34,982 nucleotides of DNA from contig NZ_FNCO01000031.1 of the NCBI RefSeq assembly GCF_900100795.1, positions 1 to 34,982 on the forward strand, given 5' to 3'. Of the stretch, positions 16,508 to 23,968 are shown piece after piece. The stretch is from Pseudomonas abietaniphila. GTDB taxonomy: Bacteria; Pseudomonadota; Gammaproteobacteria; Pseudomonadales; Pseudomonadaceae. The notes beneath the pieces were generated by a model. It did no database searches, was not told where the DNA came from, and saw only the letters and a program-made list of their open reading frames with translations. How positions within the stretch are numbered: the stretch's first letter is position 1; every line of letters begins with the position of its first letter. The position numbers were made by a program, and so were the translations under genes.

Positions 16508-17256
16508 AGCGCTGCCTCCTGTTCGACATCGCACGCTTGCGCGTCAGGGCTCCAGTGCTCGGCCATGTTCTTGGCGCGGCGCAAGTTGTCGGCATGGAGG
16601 ATGTCGGCGGTGTTGCCCCACGCGATAATTTCGCGAGCCAGCAGCAACGTGCTGGGGAAATGCTGGCGGACTTGTTCGATGTCATGCAGCACCGCGATCA
16701 CGGTACGGCCTTGACCGTGCCAGGTGCTGATCAGCTTGAGCAGGTCGCGCGTGGTACGGGCGTCGATGGCCGTGAAGGGCTCGTCCAGCAGGATCACCGA
16801 AGCGTCCTGCAACAACAGTCGGGCGAACAACACCCGTTGGAATTGCCCCGATGACAACGAGCTGATGCTGCGGCCTTCGAAGCCTTCCAGACCCACCGCT
16901 TTCAACGCTTCTCGTGCCTGTTCTGCATGCTTGCGCGAAGCGCCACGAAACGCACCGATGCTGCGCCAGGCGCCCATCATCACGGTGTCCGCCACGCTCA
17001 ACGGAAAGCTGCGATCAATCTCGGCGGCCTGTGGCAGATAGCCGATGTGGCGGGTCGCCAGACTGCCACGGTCCACGCGTCCCATGGCAGGTTTCAAGGT
17101 GCCGGCGATGGCTTTGATCAAGGTCGATTTGCCCGCGCCGTTGGGCCCGACAATCGCCGTGAGGCTCCCGGCGGCGAATCGCCCGCTGACGTGATGCACC
17201 GCCGGGCGGCGTTCGTACGTGACCGTGAGGTCGTGCAGATCGATTGCCGCACTCAT
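16504..17256 (-). CDS. zinc ABC transporter, ATP-binding protein (ZnuC family)
   Basis: The cytoplasmic ATPase of the importer. It has 250 residues: Walker A GPNGAGKST at about 37-45, Q-loop in GYLPQAAEID, signature LSSGQFQRV, Walker B VILLDEPF and the switch histidine in AVLHDIEQV. The ATG at 17256 overlaps the stop of the small upstream peptide gene (ATGA). The longer frame to 17289 has no ribosome site and reads through that peptide gene. A 4-base GTGA overlap joins it to the permease. Confidence 0.93.
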   Translation of the reverse strand: MSAAIDLHDLTVTYERRPAVHHVSGRFAAGSLTAIVGPNGAGKSTLIKAIAGTLKPAMGRVDRGSLATRHIGYLPQAAEIDRSFPLSVADTVMMGAWRSIGAFRGASRKHAEQAREALKAVGLEGFEGRSISSLSSGQFQRVLFARLLLQDASVILLDEPFTAIDARTTRDLLKLISTWHGQGRTVIAVLHDIEQVRQHFPSTLLLAREIIAWGNTADILHADNLRRAKNMAEHWSPDAQACDVEQEAAL

Positions 17257-17390
17257 GGAATCGCCACCGCCCACGCAATGCCGATCCACAACAGCGCAAG
17301 CAAGGTCAGTGAAACCAGCACGCGCTTACCTGCGGACTGAGCGAGCGCGGACGTCGCGATATTCGGGGAAAGTCGAGGAGCAGGTTTCAC
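17253..17390 (-). CDS. small membrane protein heading the zinc transporter operon
   Basis: A 45-residue peptide starting at GTG 17390: a basic, proline-containing N-terminus (VKPAPRLSPN), then GKRVLVSLTLLALLWIGIAW, which forms one hydrophobic helix at about residues 24-44, and the end AVAIP. Its stop overlaps the ATPase start as ATGA, the coupling used by the genes after it. It lies 22 bases downstream of the Zur-like palindrome, which argues that it is translated and not chance. The function is unknown; it may assist or stabilise the permease. Length, helix and coupling are visible in the sequence. The role is inference. Confidence 0.65.
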   Translation of the reverse strand: MKPAPRLSPNIATSALAQSAGKRVLVSLTLLALLWIGIAWAVAIP

Positions 17391-17411
17391 GGAAAGACGC
17401 CTGAAATGTTT

Positions 17412-17426
17412 TGTTATAGTATTACA
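17412..17426. promoter_or_regulatory. Zur-box-like operator of the zinc transporter operon
   Basis: TGTTATAGTATTACA is a near-palindrome that resembles the gammaproteobacterial Zur consensus built on GTTATANTATAAC. It lies just before the small-peptide gene, so Zur with zinc would block this promoter. The other neighbour, hipA, ends at 17469 and needs no promoter here. Confidence 0.75.
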
Positions 17427-17468
17427 TCACTATTTTCAGGCGAGAGGGAAGGGGTATTTTGGAGCGAT

Positions 17469-18743
17469 TCAGGAATGCGACAGTTTGAACGCTTCGCCGA
17501 TGAGTGCTTGCTCGGTGCGAGGGATACGCAATGCGTGCGCCAGTGTCGGCCACTGCCTGATGATGGCTTTGAATCTCGCAATGGTGTCGTCAGCTTCGTT
17601 GAGCCGCACACGAAACAAGGTGCAGACCGACCGTACCAATTCAAGGTCGAGTGCGTTGTCGACCTCACTCACGTTGAGTTTCAAAGCTTGCCCGTAGGGA
17701 TCGGGATTCATGTCGTAAGCGGGTGATAAGCGCCACCCTGCGCCGGGTTCGAGGATAAAGCCGTGGTTACGCAAATGGTCATCGGTGTTGGACACCATCA
17801 TGTTGAACACGATGCGGTTCCAGAGCTCCTTCAGGTCAGCGTTGGTACTGGCTCCGTGGGTAATCAAAACTTCCGCCAGTTCCAGATAGCTGACTCCTGC
17901 GGACGCGTCCTCGCCATCTTTGTGATGGGTAAGGGTCATGGCTGAAGCAAAATGCAGACGCCTGCCTTCGGGGGTTCGATCAAAACGCTTTATCCGAAAA
18001 CAATGATGCTCGCTCGCGTAGCGTTCAGCGTCCATGGGGGCGACCCTGAGTCCGCAGGCCTCTGCCAGTGTGCCAACGATCAATTCCCATGCGCCCACGT
18101 CATGTTCATCTCTGACACTGGGAAATTTGGCGATCCACAGGTTTTTCTGAGTGTCTACCACGCTGGCTTTGGGGCGCGCGCCACCGAGAGAACCGCCCGG
18201 CGCTATTAACTGCCGAATCCATTCGTCGCCTTCCGCTGCGGTGTTATCCACGTCACTTTCAAGGGCTCTGCTGACGGCTTCCAGTTCGCGTAGCTGAATA
18301 AGCGGAGGCGCGGCGAGGTCGTGCTGGTTGTCGAGAAATGGACCCGTGTCGTCCAGCTTGAACCGCAAGGCGCCGACTCGATAAGCGTCGTGTACACCGA
18401 GCAGAAAGTCGGATTCGAAAAGACGAGTGGATGATGGGAGCACACCTGCACGCTTCTCGCGCTCCAGCCTGCGTTTCATCAACATACGGCCCCAACGGTC
18501 GGGGCTTGAATCGGCAAATACGCCGAAGATATCCCGACCGGGAGATGGATATTGTGGGCCCTCAAAGGGCAGCACGCCGGGGTCGAGGGTGATGGCGCAA
18601 AGCTGCGTATCGGATAACGCATCGTGGTCGTATTCGAAGTCGAACACTTCACGGGGCCCGCTGCGCCGTGCGTGCAAGAACCCCAGTCGCCGTGGTGTGG
18701 GCAGGTTGGCCCAGTCGGCATAGACCGCGATTGTCGTCATCAT
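17469..18743 (-). CDS. hipA: HipA-family serine/threonine kinase toxin
   Basis: HipA kinases phosphorylate a translation target (GltX in E. coli), slow growth and promote tolerance; HipB neutralises them. The 424-residue protein has an N-terminal HipA domain. A glycine-rich segment SLGGARPKASV aligns with the loop bearing the autophosphorylated serine. The catalytic stretch is NTDDHLRNHGF (D322, N326), and the metal-binding aspartate is in SPAYDMNP (D344). All key residues are present, so it is probably active. Its ATG overlaps the hipB stop (ATGA). The gene ends close to the zinc operon promoter. Confidence 0.9.
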   Translation of the reverse strand: MMTTIAVYADWANLPTPRRLGFLHARRSGPREVFDFEYDHDALSDTQLCAITLDPGVLPFEGPQYPSPGRDIFGVFADSSPDRWGRMLMKRRLEREKRAGVLPSSTRLFESDFLLGVHDAYRVGALRFKLDDTGPFLDNQHDLAAPPLIQLRELEAVSRALESDVDNTAAEGDEWIRQLIAPGGSLGGARPKASVVDTQKNLWIAKFPSVRDEHDVGAWELIVGTLAEACGLRVAPMDAERYASEHHCFRIKRFDRTPEGRRLHFASAMTLTHHKDGEDASAGVSYLELAEVLITHGASTNADLKELWNRIVFNMMVSNTDDHLRNHGFILEPGAGWRLSPAYDMNPDPYGQALKLNVSEVDNALDLELVRSVCTLFRVRLNEADDTIARFKAIIRQWPTLAHALRIPRTEQALIGEAFKLSHS

Positions 18744-19204
18744 TCCTTCCCGTTGTCCGTGTCTTGTCCGGGCTGGATAAGCAAGGACGTCAGTCTTGAA
18801 GCGGGCGTGATGGTTGCATGCCTGGATGAGGGAGCGTTATCCGAGCCGTCCTGATCCGATGTAGGAGAGGGACGTTTTTTTGTGGCAGATGTGCTGTCGA
18901 ATTTCTTGCGAGGCACCGTGACCAAGTCAGCGTCCTGCAATTGCCGCCCCGTTTCGTCCGCTTTGGCGAGCAGGCCCAGATCCTGCTCCAGTCCCAATAC
19001 TTGCATCACGGACAGGTACGCACCCATCGTCACTCCCGCGCCTCCACGCTCCAATGCGCGCAATGTCATCTGGGACATGCCGGAGCGCTCCGCGACACGT
19101 TTTGCCGTGAGCTTGCGGCGCAGGCGCGCTAATTTCAGCCGCTCGCCAAAGTCTTCGAGAAGTCGGGTCGTGCCCGGAAGCAGTGGCGCCGTCGTTTTTG
19201 CCAT
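18740..19204 (-). CDS. hipB: HipB-like antitoxin, XRE-family regulator with long tail
   Basis: The DNA-binding antitoxin that holds HipA inactive and represses the operon. The 154-residue protein has a Cro/C1 helix-turn-helix at about 20-75 (LKLARLRRKLTAKRVAERSG, then MSQMTLRALERG). After it comes an unusual polar tail of about 60 residues, rich in S, T, D, P and K and probably disordered. Typical HipB is about 90 residues, so the tail is extra. It is followed by hipA with a 4-base overlap. The upstream region holds dyads suited to autoregulation. Confidence 0.88.
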   Translation of the reverse strand: MAKTTAPLLPGTTRLLEDFGERLKLARLRRKLTAKRVAERSGMSQMTLRALERGGAGVTMGAYLSVMQVLGLEQDLGLLAKADETGRQLQDADLVTVPRKKFDSTSATKKRPSPTSDQDGSDNAPSSRHATITPASRLTSLLIQPGQDTDNGKE

Positions 19205-19207
19205 GTG

Positions 19208-19247
19208 TAATTATTCCTTCACATTATTGGCGATAATGCTGGAATAT
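19208..19247. promoter_or_regulatory. candidate HipB operator/promoter region
   Basis: Between hipB and position 19250 there are two nested dyads. TAATTATTCC is partnered by GGAATATTA about 20 bases away, and the inner ATTAT-TGGCG-ATAAT lies between them. The AT-rich inner repeat also gives TATTATC/TTATCG elements that could serve as a promoter on the minus strand. Autoregulation by HipB is inferred from the family. Confidence 0.45.
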
Positions 19248-19452
19248 TAGCAGCTGTTAGCGAGTCTCCAAATGAAATGCAACAATCCGGGTTTTTTAAC
19301 GATTTTAATGAAGAAACGGTCGCTATCAGGTATGGCTGGATGGCGTATGTGAGGTCCTGCCGGCGAGTGACAGTGTTTTCCTGAATCCTCAATCCATGTA
19401 ATTTCATCACCCCAGCTTCCAAGCCTTCCCTCCCTAATGCAGGATCATCCCC

Positions 19453-20061
19453 ATGACCGCCGCACATCGCCGTCCCGTCCCCCTTGCCAAATGCTATCGC
19501 TTGCTTAATCACGGTCCGACCGTTCTGGTGAGCGCGGCGCATAACGGCCGGCGCAACATCATGGCGGCGGCGTGGGCGATGCCGCTGGATTTTCAGCCGC
19601 CCAAGGTCACGGTGGTGCTGGATAAGTCGGTATGGACCCGGCAGCTGGTGGAAGGCTCTGGGACGTTCGTGATTAACGTGCCGACGATCAGTCAGCTCGA
19701 CATCGTCGAAACGGTGGGCTCGACGTCGGGGCTGGAAATCTCTCAGGAAAAGGACCTCGACAAGTTCAAGGCGTATGGCCTGCGGACGTTTACGGGTGAC
19801 GTCGTCGATGGGGCGCTGCTGGAAGGGTGCGCCGCGTGGCTGGAATGCCGATTGATGCCGGAGCCGCACAACCAGAATCAGTACGACCTGTTCATTGGTG
19901 AAGTGGTGGCGGCCTGGGCAGACGAGCGCGTGTTTTCCGACGGGCATTGGCATTTCGAGGGTCATGATGAGCTACGCACGCTGCATCATGTGGCGGGCGG
20001 GCACTTCCTGGTGATCGGTGATGAGGTCGTCGGCAAGGTCCTGGAGCGGGCTGAGGACTGA
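19453..20061 (+). CDS. flavin reductase-like (FMN-binding) domain protein
   Basis: The 202-residue protein is a split-barrel FMN-binding protein of the flavin-reductase-like family. N-terminal CYRLLNHGPTVLVSAAHNGR and MAAAWAMPLDFQPPKVTVVL (about 13-60) match the flavin-binding strands, and FVINVPT (about 72-78) follows. Members reduce or carry FMN for oxygenases or act as oxidoreductases with unknown partners. No oxygenase gene is adjacent, so the substrate is open. The chosen ATG has a modest AGGAT 8 bases upstream. Confidence 0.85.
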   Translation: MTAAHRRPVPLAKCYRLLNHGPTVLVSAAHNGRRNIMAAAWAMPLDFQPPKVTVVLDKSVWTRQLVEGSGTFVINVPTISQLDIVETVGSTSGLEISQEKDLDKFKAYGLRTFTGDVVDGALLEGCAAWLECRLMPEPHNQNQYDLFIGEVVAAWADERVFSDGHWHFEGHDELRTLHHVAGGHFLVIGDEVVGKVLERAED

Positions 20062-20112
20062 TTAACCCATCGGGATGGCAGCAAAGTTACGATCTACGTA
20101 CATCAAATCCTG

Positions 20113-20201
20113 TGTGGGCGTGAGCTTGCTCGCGACAGCGTCGTGTCAGGCAACATCAGTACACCGGACGTTTCGCAATCGCGAGCAAACTCACGCCTTC
20201 A
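20113..20201. repeat. REP doublet, GTGAGCTTGCTCGCGA type
   Basis: GGGCGTGAGCTTGCTCGCGA (20116-20135) is partnered by the inverse CAATCGCGAGCAAACTCACGCC (20176-20197). This family differs again from the GAATTC type. It lies between the convergent flavin-reductase and aldehyde dehydrogenase genes. Confidence 0.85.
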
Positions 20202-20244
20202 GGTAAGCGCTGCCTCCGACGGCAGCTATAGAGCGGCAGTTCGG

Positions 20245-21825
20245 TCAGTCCTTGACCAACTGACCGTTCACCAGGCGCCAGGTCTTCAGCGGGTTGCTGT
20301 GCTGAAGGGCTGGCGGCAGCAGCGAGTCCGGGACGCTTTGATAGCAGACAGGCCGCAGGAAGCGATCAATGGCGGTGGCGCCGACCGAGGTGCTGCGACT
20401 GTCGGAGGTTGCCGGGAACGGGCCGCCGTGAACCATCGAATAGCTCACTTCGACGCCCGTCGGGAAGTCATTGAACAGAATCCGCCCGGCCTTGCGCTCC
20501 AGTGTCGGCATCAACGCTTGGGCGATCGCCTGATCACCGTCGTCGAAATGCAGGGTAACGGTCAGTTGCCCGTCGAACTTCGCGGCCACTTTCTGCAGGT
20601 CGGCCGTGTCCTTGCAGACGATCAGCAGTGCGCTCGGCCCGAAGTTTTCGTCTTCCAGCCCCGGATTGGCGAGGAAGGTCGCTGAATCGGTGCGGAAAAA
20701 CGCGGGCCGCGCCTGGAACGAGCCTTCAGCCTCTCGACCTTCGGCTACCAGCGTCACGCCCGAGGCCTTGTGCAGATTGTTCAGGCCGTTGCAGTAGGCG
20801 CCATGAATGTTGGGCGTCAGCATGGTGGTCGGTGACTTGTCAGCCAAAGCCGTCGCAGCGGCAGACACGAACGTCTCCAGCGCATCGCTTTCCAGTGCCA
20901 GCAGGATGCCAGGGTTGGTGCAGAACTGACCTGCGCCCAGTACCAGCGATTCAACGAAGCCCTTGGCGATGCTTTCGCCACGCGCAGACAGCGCGGCCGG
21001 CAACAGGAACACCGGGTTGATGCTGCTCATCTCCGCATAGACTGGAATCGGCACCGGACGCGCTTGAGCCGCCGCGACCAGCGCAAGACCGCCACGGCGT
21101 GAGCCAGTGAAGCCGACGGCTGAAATCAGCGGATGGCTCACGAGGGCCTGGCCAACGGAGATGTCCTTGTCGATCAGCATGGAAAACACGCCTTCGGGCA
21201 TGCCGGTATCCCGTGCAGCTTTCTGAATGACGCGAGCGACCAGTTCGCTGGTGCCCAAGTGCGCAGGGTGCGCCTTGACGATGACGGGGCAACCTGCCGC
21301 CAGCGCTGACGCCGTGTCGCCGCCCGCCACCGAAAAGGCCAAGGGAAAGTTGCTGGCGCCAAACACTGCGACCGGTCCCAGACCGATGCGACGCAGACGC
21401 AGGTCGGCGCGCGGCAGTGGTTGACGGTCGGGCAGGGCGGTGTCGACCACCGCGCCGTGCCAACGACCGTCGCGCAGCAGGCTGGCGAACAGCTTGAGCT
21501 GGTTGACGGTGCGCATCCGTTCGCCTTCCAGGCGCGGTTTTGGCAGGCCGCTTTCAACATGAACGCGCTCGGTCAGCGTGTCGCCCAGATCCAGCAGACC
21601 TTGGGCGATGGCTTCGAGGAAGGCCGCCCGTTGTTCATCGCTCAGTTGTCGGTAGGGGTCGAACGACGCTTCGGCCAGTTCACACGCGGTGTTCACATCG
21701 TCCGGCGTGCTGGCGCCAAACGCGGGTGACAGTTCTTCTCCCGTGGCGGCGGCGAGCGCGAACACCTCGCCTCCCTGACCACGAACCGCACGTTGACCGA
21801 TGATCGTTTCACCAAGAATCTGCAT
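20245..21825 (-). CDS. NADP-type aldehyde dehydrogenase, probably 2,5-dioxovalerate dehydrogenase
   Basis: The enzyme probably oxidises 2-oxoglutarate semialdehyde (2,5-dioxopentanoate) to 2-oxoglutarate, the last step of several sugar-acid and hydroxyproline routes. The 526-residue protein has the ALDH elements FGASNFPLAF (cofactor site, near 155), VGFTGSRRGG (near 235), the catalytic glutamate in YAEMSSINP (near 266) and the nucleophilic cysteine in GQFCTNPG (near 302). The long C-terminus (VCYQSVPDSLLPPALQ) is typical of the KGSA dehydrogenase group. GAGGTG precedes the ATG by 7 bases. It stands alone with no sugar-acid gene beside it, so the substrate is inferred. Confidence 0.85.
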   Translation of the reverse strand: MQILGETIIGQRAVRGQGGEVFALAAATGEELSPAFGASTPDDVNTACELAEASFDPYRQLSDEQRAAFLEAIAQGLLDLGDTLTERVHVESGLPKPRLEGERMRTVNQLKLFASLLRDGRWHGAVVDTALPDRQPLPRADLRLRRIGLGPVAVFGASNFPLAFSVAGGDTASALAAGCPVIVKAHPAHLGTSELVARVIQKAARDTGMPEGVFSMLIDKDISVGQALVSHPLISAVGFTGSRRGGLALVAAAQARPVPIPVYAEMSSINPVFLLPAALSARGESIAKGFVESLVLGAGQFCTNPGILLALESDALETFVSAAATALADKSPTTMLTPNIHGAYCNGLNNLHKASGVTLVAEGREAEGSFQARPAFFRTDSATFLANPGLEDENFGPSALLIVCKDTADLQKVAAKFDGQLTVTLHFDDGDQAIAQALMPTLERKAGRILFNDFPTGVEVSYSMVHGGPFPATSDSRSTSVGATAIDRFLRPVCYQSVPDSLLPPALQHSNPLKTWRLVNGQLVKD

Positions 21826-22176
21826 TGCTCAACACCTCTTATTCAAGACGAGCCTGGGTATGTTCCATCGCTGTGGGACGCGTAGCTGACTCAGCGCAAA
21901 GACGATGGCCCTGCTGTAGCAGATCAGTGCTGTTTCAGGGCCAGCCATGTGACCGGTAACAAAGGCGATAAACCTTAGCCTATTGCGCGGGTCTTGAAGA
22001 AACGATTTCTCGTTCGATGAGGATCAGGGATTGCGCGACGTACATCAATCCCCTGCATTGCCGAAGCGCTCGCGGGACAGGGGCGAGTGCCTTGAAGTCA
22101 CCTGACTTGCCGGTTTTGGTAGTTTTGATCACGCCAGCGCCGGCAAGCCAACAGGCTACAGAGATGCAGTCAGTCG
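21826..22176. other. gene-free stretch with one loose inverted repeat
   Basis: This is the upstream region of the aldehyde dehydrogenase gene and the downstream region of the next minus-strand gene. I see no credible gene. CTTGCCGG near 22107 and CCGGCAAG near 22141 form an 8-base inverted repeat around a roughly 26-base spacer, too loose to call a terminator. Confidence 0.5.
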
Positions 22177-22881
22177 CTACTGCTGAACCGCGCTATACCC
22201 TTCAAATGCAACCTGCTGCTGAATCGCGCTGACGATATTCTTGCGCGTGGCAGGCTGTTGATTACCGTCGCGGTCCACGAACACATCGCTTTGCAGTTCG
22301 GCATCGTCGCCTTCACCCACAAAGGTGAAACCGAGGAATTCGAAGGCTTCACGGTCGACGTTGGCTTTCGAGCGCGGGGTGCGCAGGGGCAGGGTGACGC
22401 TGGTGCCGTCTTTGCTGATGACGAACACCTCAGCCTCTTTCTTCGCGCGTGCGGCTTTGCTTTTGCCGCCGCTCGGGTTGCTGACGGCCTGGTGTGTCTG
22501 GTTCAGGACCTTCAGGGCCAGGCTGTAGACCAGCTCCTGGAAACTGGGGTCGTCCTTGTAGCTGGACAAAATCCGGCTGATCGGGAACTTCGTACTGAGG
22601 TCTTCCAGCGCGGCCATGTCGGCGGCTTCTGCATCCTTGAGCTGCTTGAGTTGCCCCATCAGCTCGTAGGCCTGGTCATCATCGAAGCGGTCATGGGCCT
22701 GACGGATCGCAACGCGAAGCTCACGAATCTGATCGCTTTCTTTAGCACTTTGGAAGGCATCGAGGACCATTTCGCTGATGGTTTTTGCCTGCGGCACATG
22801 CTGTGAAAGATTGATGGCGTCTTCGTAGGCCTGCTTGGCAGAGTGCGCAGGCGCTGCTACGTCGGTATGGGAATCAGACAT
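22177..22881 (-). CDS. conserved protein of unknown function, helical N-terminus
   Basis: I do not recognise the family. The 234-residue soluble protein has a charged, helix-rich N-terminal two-thirds (about 15-135, many A, Q, E, K and D). A basic linker GGKSKAARAKKEAE follows at about 143-156. The compact, more beta-like C-terminal segment (about 157-225) contains VFVISKDGTSVTLPLRTPR and DVFVDRDGNQQPATR. There is no signal peptide, membrane segment or catalytic motif. GGATG precedes the ATG. It could be a small nucleic-acid-binding or scaffold protein, but that is a guess from the basic linker. Confidence 0.75.
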   Translation of the reverse strand: MSDSHTDVAAPAHSAKQAYEDAINLSQHVPQAKTISEMVLDAFQSAKESDQIRELRVAIRQAHDRFDDDQAYELMGQLKQLKDAEAADMAALEDLSTKFPISRILSSYKDDPSFQELVYSLALKVLNQTHQAVSNPSGGKSKAARAKKEAEVFVISKDGTSVTLPLRTPRSKANVDREAFEFLGFTFVGEGDDAELQSDVFVDRDGNQQPATRKNIVSAIQQQVAFEGYSAVQQ

Positions 22882-22913
22882 TGAACATCCATTACTTCAT
22901 TAACGGGGTTTGA

Positions 22914-22941
22914 TCGCGAAACGCACGCTGGCGCTTCGCGA
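22914..22941. other. 7-base-pair hairpin downstream of the glycine-zipper gene
   Basis: The arms TCGCGAA and TTCGCGA pair perfectly across 14 bases, just after the stop of the minus-strand glycine-rich gene. No T-run follows on that strand, so it is not a classic terminator. It may stabilise the mRNA end. Confidence 0.45.
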
Positions 22942-22952
22942 CGGAGGGTAAT

Positions 22953-23300
22953 TTATTTACCGCCCAAAGCACCACCCGCAGCGCCACCCAGGCCTGCGCC
23001 GATGGTGCCGCCTGTGCTGCCGCCCAGTTTGTTACCGATTACCGAGCCCGCAGCGCCACCCAGACCTCCGCCAACGGCCGCACGGGTCTTGTGGCCTTTT
23101 TTCGCGGCAACTGCACCACCGGCAGCGCCCGCCAGGCCTGCACCGATGGCCGCGCCATTGCTGCCGCCCATTTGTTGACCGACGACGTTACCCAGTGCGC
23201 CGCCCAGGCCGCCACCCAATGCGGCGTTGGTGCCGCTGCCTGCCATTGCGCCTTGAGAAACCAGAAGACCCAGAACCAGTGCAGGAAGTGTGAATCGCAT
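22953..23300 (-). CDS. exported glycine-zipper protein
   Basis: A 115-residue protein with a signal peptide (MRFTLPALVLGLLVSQGAMA, cut near residue 20). The rest is almost only G, A, N and S with regular small-residue spacing: GGGLGGALGNVVGQQMGG, then a basic break KKGHKTRA near 67-74, then a second zipper block. Such repeats form packed helices in outer-membrane or envelope proteins. There is no lipobox cysteine. The two blocks (about 28-64 and 75-113) look like a duplication. The function is unknown, with an envelope-associated role most likely. GAGGTCGAG stands before the ATG. Confidence 0.8.
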   Translation of the reverse strand: MRFTLPALVLGLLVSQGAMAGSGTNAALGGGLGGALGNVVGQQMGGSNGAAIGAGLAGAAGGAVAAKKGHKTRAAVGGGLGGAAGSVIGNKLGGSTGGTIGAGLGGAAGGALGGK

Positions 23301-23397
23301 GAACTCGACCTCAGAAAAGGGACAGCGCTATGAAGTGATGTCGTTGATGAAGCGGGTTGCCCGGCCAGTCAGTGCTTCGATAACCGGAACGCCAGAA

Positions 23398-23430
23398 ACA
23401 ACAAAGCCCGCACGAGGCGGGCTTTGTTGA
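23398..23430 (-). terminator. terminator behind tRNA-Met
   Basis: The arms AACAAAGCCCGC and GCGGGCTTTGTT close over a short ACGAG loop. The minus-strand read ends in TTTGTTG. It lies 7 bases past the 3' end of the tRNA and probably ends its transcript. Confidence 0.85.
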
Positions 23431-23436
23431 GGTACT

Positions 23437-23513
23437 TGGTGGCTACACAGGGACTTGAACCCCGGACCCCAGCATTATGAATGCTATGCTCTAACCAACT
23501 GAGCTATGTAGCC
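23437..23513 (-). tRNA. tRNA-Met (CAU), elongator
   Basis: On the minus strand the 77-base sequence starts GGCTACATAGCTCAG and ends in GTAGCCACCA with CCA encoded. The acceptor stem GGCTACA/TGTAGCC pairs. The D-loop has TTGGTTAGAGC, the anticodon loop reads TTCATAA (CAU), and the T-arm is GGGGTTCAAGTCCC. It closely resembles the E. coli elongator tRNA-Met (GGCTACGTAGC...) and not tRNA-Ile2 or the initiator. Confidence 0.95.
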
Positions 23514-23524
23514 AAGTGGCGCGC

Positions 23525-23553
23525 ATTATTCGCTCAGATCGAGGATGTGTCAA
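23525..23553 (-). promoter_or_regulatory. promoter of tRNA-Met with GC-rich discriminator
   Basis: On the minus strand a perfect -35 TTGACA (23548-23553), a 17-base spacer and a -10 AATAAT (23525-23530) stand just before the tRNA. The -10 is followed by GCGCGCC, a GC-rich discriminator typical of stringently controlled stable-RNA promoters. Confidence 0.8.
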
Positions 23554-23968
23554 GCGTCTCTATAAAAAATTTATGCGTGTGATCAATTGGTTAGGATTTT
23601 GCCTCTGAAATCCTCTGGCCAGGTCGAGATGCCCGTCACCGAGGTGACAGTTTCGCCGGGCGACCTGAGTGGTTTTGCCCCACTCTTGTGCACGCGTTCT
23701 GCACCTTCTTCGTTCACATGCCCGTTTAGATGGCCTCGTGCTACCGGTCCGTTTCTTGCTTGAGCCTGCCGAACGTGCACTCTGCTGTGCTGACTCTGTC
23801 GCGCGCGGTGTTGCCAACCCGATAATGACTGCACGCGTCTTCGGCACAGGAGACGGGCGGTTGTCGTTTTCAAAACAAAGACATGGCATTTTGCCGGTAA
23901 CAATGTGAGGCAACATCTGCCGTGGTCACGAGTCGCGGTGGCGGGTTGTCCGTGAGGAGTAGTCGGAC
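23554..23968. other. gene-free stretch before the second chemoreceptor
   Basis: About 415 bases with open frames on both strands but no frame with family character or a good start. Near its right end lie GCCGGTAA (23893-23900), one mismatch from the flagellar sigma-28 -10 box GCCGATAA, and GAGGAG before the next ATG. The matching -35 (TAAA) is poor. Confidence 0.4.

Noticed and set aside
22107..22148. 8-base inverted repeat as terminator of the 22177-22881 gene
   Set aside because: The loop is about 26 bases and no T-run follows on the minus strand.
22953..23300. CRISPR-like or minisatellite repeat in the glycine-zipper gene
   Set aside because: The DNA repetition follows the Gly/Ala codon pattern of a protein with a signal peptide. 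There are no constant repeats with unique spacers, and I saw no CRISPR array anywhere in the window.
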